Shown piece by piece: positions 34,136-47,971 of a stretch of DNA of 64,000 nucleotides (the stretch's first letter is position 1; the number at the start of each line of letters is the position of its first letter). A program made the translations under genes and the position numbers. This stretch comes from Cornus controversa (taxonomy: Eukaryota > Streptophyta > Magnoliopsida > Cornales > Cornaceae): NCBI GenBank assembly GCA_026545225.1, contig CM048850.1, positions 5,522,001 through 5,586,000 on the forward strand, in the 5' to 3' direction. The notes under the pieces are model-generated. The model worked only from the letters and a program-made list of their open reading frames with translations. It was not told where the DNA came from and did no database searches.

Positions 34136-35031
34136 GTTGGTATGGCTATATACTAGGAAATCGTGATGCGTAACATACCAAGGGCTAAGAGTTTTGTTGA
34201 GATAAATACCTAGATAAAGATTAGATAAGAGTAAGGATACAAATTCAACAAGGACTCTATCAATTTTAGTGCATGTGAATTGTAGTTTTGGGTAATCAAG
34301 TTTGAAAGGGATATGTATTGGTAACAAGATGAATATTAGTGGGATTGTGACGCTAATGAAGGCTCAAATCAATGTGCTAAAGTAATGGGAATTGAAGGCA
34401 CGTGAAGACTTGGATGTGAACTTATATGTTTTTATATCTTTATTATTATTTTCTATTTTTATCTCGTTTCTCAATTTTAGGAAGTTAGTCTTTTAATTTT
34501 CTATAAATAAGTGATGTAGGACTATGTACTAAGGGTTCCGGACCAACACAACTCTTATTCAATGTCATTCATTTTTCCCGCAATCTATCTTTGAATGGAA
34601 TTTCCTTTACCATCAATTCTCTTTCCAGAATCTTTACTTTTCATGTCAATTTACTTTCCTTACACATTTAATTTCTAGTCTATTGCAATTCTTTTAAAAG
34701 TCATCTTCATTAAATTAGGAAAGAATCATATGAGGAGTTTTGTATTCTCTCTCCCCAAAATAATCGCCTAATCTTACATTGTTCTCAAAAAAGATACTTG
34801 ATTAAACGGCTCTGGCACACACGCAGGATACGTTCATCTAATTGGCCTATGAAGTCGATTTTATGGATGAACATATTTTGGCATGCTCAGTAGGGTCAGA
34901 AGTGCTAAAAGGATTGCAAGATGCCACCAAAGCTATGGAACTCTAAATTAGCCACTACCGGTGAGGAGGAGGATGAGGAGGAAGTTCTTTAGCCAATTGG
35001 TAGCTCTACTGATGCCCTAATGGACATGGCA
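34136..35031 (+). mobile_element. Ty3-gypsy-like LTR end, primer-binding site and gag start (remnant)
   Basis: The stretch before 34876 has a TATA-like CTATAAATAAG near 34501 and no gene. TTGGCATGCTCAGTAGGGT at 34878 looks like a primer-binding site, followed at 34921 by ATGCCACCAAAG, a usual gag start, and a Glu-rich run with stops. It is cut at 35032 by another insertion. Confidence 0.5.
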
Positions 35032-35480
35032 TGTAGACCCCAAATTTTTTTTATTATTATTAATTACATGTTGGCTAGTTTAAACATAATTAATTATTTT
35101 ATGTTATGTTTGGTATTAAGGGTTTGACTTATGTATTTAGTTTTCGTTCAATGTATGTATAATGGACATGAGTTCACCATGATGATGTGTTTATGGAATT
35201 ATTATTATACACATGCTATGCATTATATTATATGTGTGTAGGATCATTGAGAATGCATGTATGTCAAGGAATGCAATTTCAACGTTAAATGGACAAGTAT
35301 GGAAATATCAGGATTTTTGTTTGGAAAATTACTATTGATCATAATTCCCATTACGATGGATCCTAACTCCATGAAAATTTGAAGAATGGATTATCCACTA
35401 CTATTGAAGAAGAGAGAAGAAAACCTCGACATCCGAATTTATAAAAGGAAGTCCAATAAGAAAACATTCTGGAAAACACT
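35032..35480 (+). mobile_element. LTR-like fragment starting TGTAGACCCC
   Basis: The TGTAGACCCCAAATTTTTT start is common among gypsy LTRs. No matching end was located before Ty1-copia coding sequence begins. Confidence 0.35.
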
Positions 35481-36989
35481 TAAGGAAGGGCTCTCACAAG
35501 AGCAAAGAATAAGGCATTACCACTTGTAGCTGAGGATAAGTATAGTCACTTTGCTATGCAATCATCCATTAAACCAAAGAACTATATAGAAACAAAGGAT
35601 GATCCCGATTAGATAACTACAATGAAGGAGGAAATGCAACAAATTAAGAAGAAAGATACTTGGATTCTTATGCCTAAGCCAACCAACAAGAATGTTATTG
35701 GTTCCAAGTGGATCTTCCGGAACAAGATGAATGAAAAAGGAACCGTCCTCAAAAAAAAAGTTTGATTGGTTTGTAAATGATTTAGTCAAATTGTCAGATT
35801 GGATTATGACGAGACTTTTTCTCCAGCTGCTCGAGAGTTCATCCGAATGCTTCTCTCCTTTGCATGCTATAAGAGAGTAATGATCTATCAGATGGATGTC
35901 AAGTCTGCTTTTCTAAAGAATGATCTATTAGAGGAAACTCCACTCCTTTCTTATTAAACAAGGTTTCCAAAGAAGAAGATTCAATGACACATTCTATGTG
36001 AGGCACTCAAACTCAAACTTTTTAATTTTACAAATTTATGTGGATAATATCATATTTTGTGGTTCACACTTGACTCAAACCACACAATTTTCTGCACTTA
36101 TGCAATCTAAATTTGAGATATCCATGGTAAACACATTGAAATACTTCTTAGGACTTCAAATCATTCAACACGCTAAAGGAATATTCATATATCAAGAGAA
36201 GTATGCAAAAAGAAATTCTAAAAAAAATTTAACATAGATGATTCTAAACCAATGTCTACTCCCATGTGTGTCACTAAAAATTTGTCCAAAGAATGTACCA
36301 CTGACCCCATTGATAATACATTTTAACGGTCCATGATAGTAAGCCTTCTATACCTTACTACATCATGACCTGATATTATGTTTGCAGTTGGCTTAGTTGT
36401 AAGATTTCAGAGTGATCTTAGAGTCTCACATTTGAAAGCTATCAAAAGGATCCTTAGATATATTAAAGGCATCACTAGACTCGAACTACATTATACTCCT
36501 TCTTTAGTGTTGTCACTTGTGGCCTTCTCAAATGCCGATTGGGGTGGTTCACAAATTGATAGAAAAAGAACATCAAGATGTTGTTACATGTTTGCAAATA
36601 ATGTGGTTTCATGGCTTAGTAAGAAACAAGCTTCTATGTCTCCCTCCACCTCAGAAGCTGAATACATTTCAGCTACACAAACTTACTCTTAGGCAATGTG
36701 GATAAGAACTACACTCACAGATCTACGCATTGAATTTTTTACTCCTACTACCATTTTCTATGATAATCAAACTGCAATTGCTATTAGTAAGAACCACACT
36801 TTACATAATCGAAGCAAACACATAGCCATCAAGTATCACTTCTTAAGGGATAATGTGCGAAAAAGCAATATACTCATCGAGTATATCAATACTGAGGCAT
36901 TGTTAGCAGATATTATGACCAAACCCTTGCCTTCGACAAGATTTGAGACTCTTCACACTACCTTAGGTCTCGCCCTTCCTCCCCACTAG
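35481..36989 (+). pseudogene. Ty1-copia polyprotein remnant (RT-RNase H)
   Basis: RT pieces: MKEEMQQIKKKDTWILMPKP, IGSKWIFRNKMNEKG, RLDYDETFSPAAREF and QMDVKSAFL. The catalytic region survives only as a corrupted LQIYVDNIIFCG near 36030. RNase H follows: ADWGGSQIDRKRTSRCCYMF, VSWLSKKQASMSPSTSEAEY, FYDNQTAIAISKN and LADIMTKPLP, ending in a stop at 36987. Several frameshifts and stops. Gag, protease and integrase are missing, so the 5' half of the element was lost. Confidence 0.88.
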
Positions 36990-37092
36990 CTCTCTATTTT
37001 ACTACCTTTTTGACTTTCATTGTCAAAAAAAAGGAGAAAGAAGTTAGGGTAAGAGGTTAGGTTTTTGACACTAAAAGGCAAAAGGGGGAAAT

Positions 37093-39230
37093 TGATGGTT
37101 CGAAAAACCTATGAACATATTTTCCTAAGTTTTAATGTCAAAATGATCTGTAGGGGTATTAGTGTCATTTCACATAATTTTATGATTTAATTAATTGTCT
37201 TGCTCTATTATATTTTTTCCATATATTTGCACTAACCTAATTGCAAGGGTAATTCTGTCAAATTCTTCAAGAAGGATAAATTGTGGGAATTTTTGTTAGG
37301 GCAAGATTGGTGCAAGAGCAATTTGGGAACTGAAAGTTACTAGGGTTTCTCATTGTTTCAAAATAATTTATATAATATTAAAAGAAAAATAAAAAGAAAA
37401 AGATGATATATATATCATTATTCTCGATTCTTTAACAAGGCAGTCGAAAACAACAAAAAAGGAAAGTAAGAGAGAGAGAATAGATAGAGAGAGAAAGTGA
37501 TACAAAGAGAGAAAGAGGGAGAAGAGTGAGGAGCTTCCATGGCCTTCTCTTGGTTGTGTGCTTGAATAAAGTGAGGTTAAGAGAATCCATGGCTACCGAT
37601 CGAGCCCATGTTTCTGTTCCATCATCTTCATCGATGGCTTTCACATGGTTCTGAAATCAGCCACATCGACAACTTCAACACAACCTTGAGATCAACTTCG
37701 ATGACGATCTCAATAGGGTTTTTGAACCAGCCACATCGCCAAAATTAATAGAGCTATTCTATTTTTTCTTCGTTGTTGGTTTGTTTATCTCTCATGGTTT
37801 CAGCTCATAACGATTCTTCTTGGTATATTTCAGTTTCATAGTATTAGTGTTTATGAATTTCTATTGTCATAGTTTCATTGTTGTTGAGTTTCGATTTTTA
37901 TAGATACACAATATGAACTTCTTTACTTCATCTTTCTCTCTCACTTTGGTGTATCACATGAAAGCAATATATGTTCTAGTATTTAAAAATTTGTGTTTAT
38001 GATATCATGTTCTTGTATTTTGAAAGTATGTGTTTATGATATCCTATTCTTGCATTTTGAAAGTATGTGTTTATGACACTCTTTTCTTGTATTTCGAAAG
38101 AAATCTGTTTTTATTTTTGCAAAAATTTGTTCTGAAACTCTATATGCTGAAATTTGTTTTAATTTATGATATTGTATGTTGCAGCAATTTGTTTTACTTA
38201 TGCAGAAATCTGGTCTAAAATATGTTCTTCTGTTTATATGCAATTGCTGAATCTGAAACTGAAATTTGAAGTTTGAAGTTTGATTTCTCTATTTCTAAAA
38301 TACTTTTGAGTATATGCTAAAACAGAACCTTGTTGCTTAAGATTCTATTTGCTGAAAATATGTGCTGACTTTAGTTTCTTTGAGTGTTAATTGCTATACT
38401 TGCATCCTTAATTTTTGTGCTGATTTATGTTGCTGATTTTGAGTTTCAAATTTACTGAATTAGTGAGCTGCTTGTGTTAAATTAAATTGCTGATTTGTTT
38501 GTCTTAAAATGTTAATGCTTAATTGAGTTCACGTTCTTTACATTTTGAACTACTTGAGCTACTAATTTATACTCTAGTTGCAGTTGTGTCCATTTTGAGA
38601 ACATGTAGAAATACATGGACCATTATCTAAAGTGAATTCTAAGCTGAATGGTCATTAAAAGAGTAATCTACTATAAGTCCATTGTAGGTACACTTTAAGG
38701 GTGTACTTATTGAAGCCTATCACTGCGAGAGTTCAAGTGTCATTATCTGCCAAGAAGTTCAAGTGCCTTATTCATTATCAAGATTAACCTTGAAGACCAA
38801 CAATTAAAGCTTGAAGACTTGTTATTTACTACACTGAACTGACTCCACTTTCACTATTTATAGTCCAAGTATTGAGACACTTTGGACAGGGGGAGTGTGA
38901 GTGATTGTGGTAAACATTGGTGAGAGATAGCTTGGGCTTTAGGAAGCCTGGGTTGGGTTGAGAGCGAGTGAGAGTGGTTCAGGCCTAGGTAGGTTGTGAA
39001 CTGGGTTGAGAGCTGGAGTGATTATGTGGTGAGTTGGGTGAGTGATTGGAAGATTTTTGTACTACCCTTTCAGACATAGTGAAGCTTAGTTCAAAGAGGT
39101 TTTTTACCCTACCCTAGGGTTTTCCTCTATAAACAATTGTGTCAACATGTTTGAATATTATAGCCAAACTTGTATTATTAGGAAGAAAAATCGAAGAACC
39201 TATTCACTTCCTCCCCCTCTAGGTTCATCA
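37093..39230 (+). repeat. Probable 3' LTR of the copia element
   Basis: A polypurine tract (AAAAGGGGGAAAT) ends just before TGATGGTTCG at 37093. The likely end is CCTCTAGGTTCATCA at 39230, preceded by ATTCACTTCCTCCCCC, a typical copia LTR end. A TATA-like CTCTATAAACAAT lies near 39125. About 2.1 kb, noncoding. The 5' LTR is not in the window. Confidence 0.55.
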
Positions 39231-41768
39231 ACTTTCTCTCTCTAAGATTTAGAGGGTTTAAGGTGGGATCTAAGGGTTTCTCTAAGGGAAAGGTTGTTCT
39301 CATCTCCATTCTCTTTGATTTGATCAGTTAAAACCTTGGATGGGTTGAGTCTAGAGCTTTGGTTATTAAGGCTTTTGACTTTAAAATCTTGGAATTGAGG
39401 TAGGGGTGTTATCTCTTTCTTCTCTCTGATTCTATAGGTCACTTAACTGCGGTATTGTGAAATTAGCATGTGTAGTTGTATAAGAGTGATCTTGTCTTTG
39501 AGTTCTATACATTTCGCATGTTTAATTGTGTTTAAAGTATTAATGTTGAGCCATTATACTTGTTATTTGTGCATATGTGAGTAATAAATGCAATGTGTAG
39601 TTAATATACTTGAAAAGAGTATGTTTGGTATAGTAATGTGTTATATACTTGTATTCATAAGTGTACATGAGGTAGATGTGATTTTGAAAGCATTTATATT
39701 TCTCTTGGAACCATTTGCATGCTTTTGAAAACAAGAAATCATTATATACCCCATGTGTTTGATAAAATGCATGAAAGGAGATATTTTCCAAAAAAACATT
39801 GTAGTTAAGGTTTTATGAAGTGAACTTCATGATATTGTGATATGTAGGATGTATATGATGTATTGGAGCATGTTTAGATCATTCAGAATCATATTTATAC
39901 TAGTGAACTGATTTATGCATATGTGATGCCGTGTATTTGATAAAATGCCCAAAAGGAAAATTTTTCATGAGAATACTTAATAGATAATATTCATGAGGTA
40001 AATCCCATTGCATTATGTGAAGCATGATATGTACATACTAAATGTTGAGTAATGAGGCTTAAAGAATTTGTATAGAATTTGATGAATTCTTGAGGTGGTT
40101 AAATCATTGTGTTTGAAAATCTATGTGTTAGATGTTGATTTTGGGAGGATGTCATAGGAAGTAAAAAAGGCCCAAAGGCCTAGGGTGAAAGGCCCAAAAC
40201 TTGGCCAAGTGGGTGTCGTTACCATCAGGTTAGTAGCCCGTAAAGCGAGAGTAGAGTACTTGGGCTATAAGACATGTAATTCTGTTTTGAGTTGTCAACT
40301 ACTCCCACCTTTCTTTGGCTTTAAGTCTTGATGCGGTGTTTAAATCGTGTTGTGAAGGCATTTTAAATTGAGCTTAATTGCTTCGATTTGTGTATATGAT
40401 GTTATCTTTGCTTATGTTTTTAAATAAGTCATCGATAATATAAATATGAAAGCATTTATAGCATAAATTTGAAAGTGATGTCATGTGCATTGCAAAGTAT
40501 GCCATGTAGTTGGATAAAAGTATAATGTGCATTATAAAGCATCTTATGTAGTTTGCTAGTCATATAATGAGTATTGTAAAGTATGCATGTAGTTTGATAG
40601 TCATATGATGAGCGTATATAGAGGGAGTGCATATCAGTGTATTAGTTGGGCTGAATATATTGATTTTGGCTTAGTGTTTGAGCTATTTTTGAGAGAGCTA
40701 AGTAATGATTCTTGTATTTCATTCATATATTTAGATGAGAATTCATTCCTCATTATGATTAGCAAAACAATCAAAGAACTCAGAGATTTGAGGCTGCTGG
40801 TTTAAGTAAGGTTTTCTATTATTCTATTGAACCAAAAACCTACCAGCAAGCATGGAGATTAAAGCTATGCTTTCTGTGGTGTTCTGAGCATGTTTGGTTT
40901 ATATTTAGAAAGATATTCTAGCACCAGTTTTGCAAGAAACCAAGCTACAACACATTCTCATCATTTATACATGGTATTGTTGTCAAAATGTTGATGTCAT
41001 CCTTAAAGAGTTGTTATCAAGGTCCTTACTCAAGCTTTCAAAGCTCTTCTTTGTATTCACAATTTTCAATAATCATTTGAGCCTAGTGACTTGTAATTAT
41101 TATTTTAAGTGCTTAAGAGTATTTATCATAAATCATAAATGTATTGTGATATATTTTTCTAAGAGAGTCCAGATCATCGGAGGTCTTGGACAAGGGGAGT
41201 TTTGAGTAAATGTTGTAAGCTTGGTGAGTAACTCAAGCAGTGGGTGCTTGAATTAGGTGATAGCTGAGTGAATTGTGTGAGGTTGGTGAGAGCTGTGAGT
41301 GTGTGTGAGGAAGAGATAACTGAGGTGTACTCTACATCAGCATTCATAATGGATCTTACCATAGCTTCATAACCAAAGAGGATGTCTCCCCAATTTGGGT
41401 TTTTCCTCTATAAATCACTATGTAAGGGGTGTGTGTGTGTGTATGTGTGGTCTTACTTGATTTCATTCATCTAAATACTACATCTGCATGCTCAACACAC
41501 TTAAGAAATACTTAATTCATAGCCAGATCACTCTAGACAGTTAGTTGAGGTATTTCACTAAATAAGTGGTGAAAACTAGGGTTTCTTTGGGACTTATATC
41601 AAACACCATTTATTTCTCAAATATCATCCACACTTAGATCCTCCAAACTTATTTCAGTGGTGAAGGATCATCCTGTTAATTCTCCTAACCCATATCTCAG
41701 TTGTATCAAAAATCTTCAAGAAGTGAAAAGTTTAAAATAACCTAATTCACTCCCTCTGGGTTCTTCAC
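39231..41768 (+). mobile_element. Noncoding LTR-derived sequence, ending in a second copia-like LTR end
   Basis: The right part (about 40830-41768) repeats the layout of the LTR before it: GGACAAGGGGAG, a TATA-like CCTCTATAAATCAC near 41406 and an end TTCACTCCCTCTGGGTTCTTCA at 41768, immediately followed by gypsy RT coding sequence. The start was not found. The left part has no recognised gene. Confidence 0.45.
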
Positions 41769-44700
41769 ATTCAATATACTGAGAAAGCATGTAATAAAGC
41801 TTAATCCAAGCAAATACACTTTTGGGGTTTTCTCTGAAAAGTTTTTGGGATACATGATGAGTAAGAGAGGGATTAAAACAAACCCCGAAAAGATCTAGGC
41901 TATCCTTGACATTAAGTTACCTAAGTCGATCAAAGTTGTTTAACGATTGACAGGAAAAGTAGTAGCACTGAGCAAGCCGATCTCCTTTGCTATGGACAAG
42001 TGCATGTCTTTCTTTCGAGTACTCAAGAGTGTTGGGATTGTATGTCCTTTATAACACCAATCAGAATGTAATAACATTGGTTCATTAATGATATGTTGCT
42101 TATCGAAAAACACTATTTATATATTATGAATGTTATGTATTGATTTGATTCAAGACCCGAATCGTAGTAACATTGATTGTGCAATGACTTGGTGCATGCA
42201 TGGTATGGTTACCAAAGTCGGGATCACAAGTCACTTATATTGCGTTATCATAAAGTATTTTTTTGTTCAGCAATAGTGGGTGGACTCCCTATTGATAAAG
42301 AACAGAAGGAGATCACCAACAAGTCATTATCAAAGTAATTGTAAGGCTGTCATTGCAATTACTATTTGTCAGTGTTATGGCGAATGTTATTCTCAAGTAT
42401 GAGGGAGTGATGAACCATATGCATGGTTGGTTAGCACTTTGATATATGAAGTGGACCCCAACGTCTAAAATTCAAATATGTTGGGTGTTGGTTGATCATG
42501 TACTTTAGAACATGCTTCCAATAAGAGCTTAGACCCTAAAATAAGATCATTACTTTTAGCCCACTGGGTCGATTTAAAACCAACTAGATTATTAAAAGTG
42601 AATTGATTTAATGTGTGAGGGACATTTTTAATTTAATTACATGCTAAGGGCACAAGTGAAATTATATATAAATATATATTGGATATTTTAATATCTTGAA
42701 ATATATATTAATATATATAATTTAAATATATACATAATATCTTATTTTTCATAGGGAGAATATAAGATATGAAGTGTAAATATATCTTCCTTTTATATAA
42801 AGATATGATTTATTATATCTTGCATATATGGAAATGAAAGTTTACTTGGGAGTGACTCATCTATAAATGTCTCATTCTCTCCCATATTAAAGAAAGTCGT
42901 AAGACTAGGGGTTTTTCTATTACAACACAGGTGGTTATAAGAGATTACAGAGAGAAATCAATTCACAAACCTAGGTTTCTCTCACAAGAACTAGGTTTAT
43001 AGATAATCAACCTCAAGGATCATAGCGGTGATTCTTACGGGCAGTAGACCAGAGAGATCAACATTTTCATCAGTTGTTGAAGACTAGGGGATTGAAAAAT
43101 TATCTCCATCAAGGTACACGATCTCTGAATCCCATATTCTCCATGTAATCATATTTGTGTTAAATAGGAAATATTTTTTTTGTTACATGATTTTCATACA
43201 TCAATGGTTCAACCAATTTATCAATTTATTTCGATTCATTTTTGTCATGAGAAAAACCCTTTTTCCCATCAAATAAAGCCTTCCACTAGACTCTAGAATG
43301 CGAGTAAGCCTTCACCGAGCAACGCTAGGGGAAGAGCTATTGTTATACTTGGTGGTCTCCCCAGCTATAGTAATCTCTGCTTTGATACTAGAGAAAGGGG
43401 TCTAGAAACCAGTGTATTATACCAACACAGTACTTTGGGGTGCGGAGGAGAGGCATCCAAAGATTGAAAAATTGGCCTTTGTATTGGTCACCATCTCTAG
43501 GAAACTAAGACCATACTTTTAAGCCCATACCATAATGGTACTGACAGGCCAACCACTCTGACAAGTCTTACATAACCAAAGACATCTAGACGATTGATAA
43601 AGTGATTAGTTGAACATGGTGAATTCGATGTTCAGTATAAACCAAGATCGATAATAAAGGGTCAAGTAATAGGACTCCTGTCTTAGAGTCGACCTTATAA
43701 GAACTATGTCCACATAACAAGGAGAAATAGATGAACCCTGGCGACACATGGGTCCTCTTTGTTGATGTATCATTTAATTCCAAGGCTTATGGGGATGGGT
43801 TGATAATTACTTCCCCCGAAGGGGAAAGCTTCAAGTATGCATTATAGTTCAGCTTTAAGGCTACTAACAATAAAGCAAAATATGAGGCCTTGATAGCCAG
43901 AGTAAGGATAGCAAAAGCTCTTAGAGTATGACAACTAAAGACCTATATCGACTCCCAATTCATTGTCAGACAGGTTCGCACAGAGTACGAAGCCAAGGAT
44001 GACAAATTGAAGTCCTGTCTACAAAAAGTGTAGGAGTTGATCGGTAATTTTGAAAAGTTTGAAATTCTTCAGATTCCAAGAGAAGAGGATTTTAACATAG
44101 ATGTTTTGGCTGGTTTGCCAATAGATTAAAGCTTGGGGGCAGTGAGTCGATACCCCTAGAATACGTGGAGGAGCCTAGCATATCCTAGAAGGAATATGAA
44201 TATGTGAAGCAAGTCACCTAGAGAATGGAGTGGGCAGACCCCATTTTAAAATACATCAGACATGGGGAGTTATAGCCAAATAGGATTGAGGCTTGAAAGG
44301 CAAGAATCTGAGCCTCTAGATACACGATCATAAATAGAGTTTTATATGAAAGAGGCATCTCATTTCCCTATCTACATTGTGTTTCAACAAATGAAGCTCA
44401 ATACATCATGCGGGAAATTCATGAAGGGGCATGTGGAAATCTTGCAGGGGGCATGTCATTGGCGTACAAAGCTATACGATAGGGTTACTACTGGCCTATA
44501 ATGTAGAGAGATGTAGTTGAATTTGATAAGAAGTGCGATAAAGTCCCGAGACAGGCTCTAGAAGAGCTAACACCCATGGTGGGCCCATGGCCATTTTCTC
44601 AATGGGAAATGGATCTGATTGGCCCTTTACCACAAGGGAAAGGGCAAACCAAGTTTGCTGTGGTGGCAATTGACTACTTCACCAAGTGGTTGGAAGTAGA

Positions 44701-45346
44701 GTTGTTAGCTAAGATTGGTAAGAAAAATATTAGAGATGTCGTCTAGAATTCCATAGTGTGCAGGTTTGGAATTCTAAGGGTCATAGTGACTGAAAACAAA
44801 AAAATAGTTTGAAAGCACTCTATTCCAAAATTTTTGCTCTGCACTTCGGATAAAAAATCATTATTCATCACCAAGACATCAAGGTAAATGACAATCTGAG
44901 TTTGCTAATAGAACGATGCTCCCATTAGGGAGAATCCTTTCCTCCCTAGCTTTTGGGAGTGAGGCAGTAGTCCCCGTAGAAATAGGTCTAATAAGCTTCA
45001 GAACTACCCACTTTGAGTTGCGCTAGGACAAAAGAAAATTGATGGCAAGCTTGGATCTCATTGAGGAGAGGAGGGAACAAGCTTAATTCAGAGTAACAAT
45101 ATATCAACAGGTCACGTTGCGATATTACAACTCTCGTATGAAACATTAAAGCTTCTATCCAGGAGATCTAGTTCTCCTTAAGATCACTCAAGCGATTAAG
45201 GACCCAAGCATAGAAAAACTGGCTCCTACCTACGAAGACCCCTATAGGTCACTCGGTACTAGAGATAAGGGACATATTGGTTGGAGACTTTGGAAGGGAA
45301 ACAACTTTGCTATCCTTAGAGTGCAGAGCATCTAAGGAAATATTAT
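41769..45346 (+). pseudogene. Tat/Ogre-like Ty3-gypsy pol remnant (RT, RNase H, integrase), interrupted
   Basis: The RT end comes first: HVIKLNPSKYTFGVFSEKFL and GYMMSKRGIKTNPEKI (to about 42029). After a 1.2-kb insertion the frame resumes with gypsy RNase H (EERHPKIEKLAFVLVTISRK, then a plant-type second RNase H around FVDVSFNSKAYGDGLIITSP and NNKAKYEALIA). Integrase follows: MREIHEGACGNLAGGMS, EMDLIGPLPQGKG and DYFTKWLE at about 44610-44690, then GTYWLETLEGKQ and HLRKYYQ with a stop near 45346. Stops and frameshifts are frequent. The dual RNase H and the antisense ORF further downstream fit the Tat lineage. Confidence 0.85.
42030..43271 (+). mobile_element. LTR-like insertion in the gypsy pol remnant
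   Basis: It starts TGTTGGGATTGTATGTCC and ends CCTTTTTCCCATCA, with pol text on both sides. Flanks (AAGAG, AATAA) do not match well, so there is no clear target duplication. About 1.24 kb, noncoding, probably a solo LTR. Confidence 0.6.
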
Positions 45347-45591
45347 CAGTAAAGGTTCAAAGAGTAATTATACTAGCTTTTAATTACTTGATTTTCATTC
45401 TGGAATTTTGTTTCAAATATCAACTTCGTAATATTATTTAGTATTTGATTTCAAGATAACCCTTATAAAGTGTCAATTGATAGATTCTCCATGTAATAAA
45501 TTTCTTATTCGTACAAGCCTCAATTCTGACTCCTATCATAAATTTATGGTTGTAACCCCACAAGGGGGTTCCCCTTATTAAATGGCTCTTT
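45347..45591. repeat. Left part of a gypsy 3'-region tandem repeat
   Basis: The stretch ending ACCCCACAAGGGGGTTCCCC ... GGCTCTT matches the unit of the array at 58280-58690, from which it is separated by inserted retroelements. Confidence 0.6.
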
Positions 45592-46910
45592 GATGTGTTG
45601 TGAGTCAAGTTTAAATTAACCTCTCGCAATAGTATGAATCCTTGTCGGGTAAGGTTCTAATGGAGGATGTCTAAGCTCAAGGACTGTGGGGTGTTCTCCT
45701 AAATTATGTGAAATTAACCTTGATTTGATTCTAAGAAAATTCAAGTATCTTTTTATTCTATTATTACTAGAAGTAAATAAAGAAATAAAATTACTGAATT
45801 AAAGACAATCTTAATGAATAGAGAAAAGTAATATGAGAGAGAATCTATGTCACGCCTTGGAACCCGGACCGCCGGGACTCCCCCGGACCGACCCAAATCC
45901 CGAGTGTGAACCCGTGAGATCACCCTCACGTTATAATCACCACCTGATCATACAATCTCAATTTCCTATTATTTTCACGAAAATTGGGCATGACCCATTC
46001 TAATAAATCAGATCCTAATACGTTATCCCTGCTGTACATTCAAATGGACACTTATGGGCACGTGTCCCCCCAGCATTCTACAACATACATAATATGATCA
46101 AAAAAATATGTCTCAGTCCCTGAATGTCCGTCTCATATACATACATCACATGAATGAAATACAACTGAAGGGATTGAATCAACATAATCACTTCATACAT
46201 TTAATCCAAATGTACAACATTCATCTACTATCCTAGACATAAATTAAATTCTAAGGAGTCTAGTCACTACCTCTGCAACTAGTACTATGAGTCCCCTAAC
46301 TGACTTCGAAATCAGTAATACCTGCAAAACCTGGGAGGGGTGAGCTCAAAGGCCCAACAAGGTATGTAGAACCATACTATCACCGCTACAGCAGATTGAT
46401 CCTCACATATTCTCAAAAACATACACATTTAAATATATCACAAATTTTAAATCATGCTCCGCCTAGTATACATGAACCAATAACGCATAGGACAAATCTA
46501 GCACATATGTGCATATAAGTCAACTACACATGATTTTTGAAATCATTTTCAACATGCTTGAAAGCAGTAAACATCAGGCATTAATATGTATATAGAACAT
46601 ATATGTCTAAGAATTTACATAAACAATGTAAATCAATCATCGCGTCTTCTACTCAACAAGTAGCAATCTCAAATGCAATTAAGATGCATTGAAATCCATA
46701 TAACATACTCAAAAACAAACATTCAACATGTATCATGTTCATTCACAAGCAACGCATGTATAAGAATGCGTTAAATACATAGCATGCATCACAATAGATA
46801 ATGTAAGCAAGTTCACACACTTGTCCCTCTCCCAGACTTAACCTGATATCCTGACATGATTCTTAACCAATCATGTGACCGAAACGCCTCCCACACAATT
46901 CCAACACCAC

Positions 46911-47165
46911 CACCGAGTCATCACATACTCCAAGGTGATTAGTTGATTTTAGAATTCATCACCGAGTCATCACATACTCCAAGGTGATTAGAGAAATTAT
47001 CACCGAGTCATCACATACTCCGAGGTGATTAGAGAGTTCATCACCGAGTCATCACATACTCCGAGGTGATTAGAGAGTTCATCACTGAGTCATCACATAC
47101 TCCGAGGTGATTAGATAAATTATCACCGAGTCATCACATACTCCAAGGTGATTAGACCACTTCAC
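46911..47165. repeat. Minisatellite, six units, mostly 41 bp
   Basis: Units start at 46911, 46960, 47001, 47042, 47083 and 47124 with CACCGAGTCATCACATACTC then CAAGGTGATTAG or CGAGGTGATTAG. ATCACCGAG and CTC.GAGGTGAT are inverted, so each unit can fold. It is the reverse-strand relative of the array at 21261-21595. Confidence 0.9.
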
Positions 47166-47761
47166 AACTACAACTATAACCGAGTATTGCCCTACTCTAG
47201 GTAACTTGACCACACCTCCCCGTTTCCTCACAACGGCCCCATATATTCATTTTGAACATATAACAATCAAGCACTCAAATTTTTATGCTTCACAATGCGT
47301 ATGCTAGTTATAAGCACATAACATGCATTTCTTCTCTACAAAGCCACATGTATGATTACCTATACATGTAGAACCTAGCATAAAACTCACATATGCTCAC
47401 AAACTTCACTTAATCACATTTTAATCATGTTTCACCAGTGCACACATTTTTATGTATTGATAGCACGCATTAAACTCACATAAGCCCACATACAAGCACG
47501 TATATGTCAAATCATGTACATAATTCACATATGCGCCTATACTAGTACAAATATCATCATGTTTCACCCAATGCATGCATTTACCACAAGTAATTACATA
47601 CATTCCACTCACAATATATAAACACATATATATTACATCACCCAAATATGTAATAAGAACATATAGAATACCTAGCATATCATAATCATGCTTTGCAAAT
47701 GCCCGCCAAAAGTTATATTCATATTTAGCATGCATTTCTACCACTTCTCCCACATATATAA

Positions 47762-47763
47762 TC

Positions 47764-47791
<28 letters not shown>
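47762..47791. repeat. TA microsatellite
   Basis: About 12 TA units; another run lies at 47938-47969. Confidence 0.85.
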
Positions 47792-47794
<3 letters not shown>

Positions 47795-47937
47795 ACACCA
47801 TGCATAAAATCTACCTATGCATACAAGATAACATTTAGCTAAACATATATTATTTAGCGTAAATCACATGGGCTCAATCGATGCATATACATATCACAAT
47901 GTACTCAAGCATTTAAATCTAGTATGCTTTCATATCC

Positions 47938-47971
<34 letters not shown>

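Noticed and set aside
37432..37644. Minus-strand 70-codon frame rich in Ser and Leu
   Set aside because: It is read through a GA microsatellite in the copia LTR.
46911..47165. CRISPR-like array of palindromic repeats
   Set aside because: Spacers are repeated rather than unique, the region is in a plant LTR, and no cas genes exist here.
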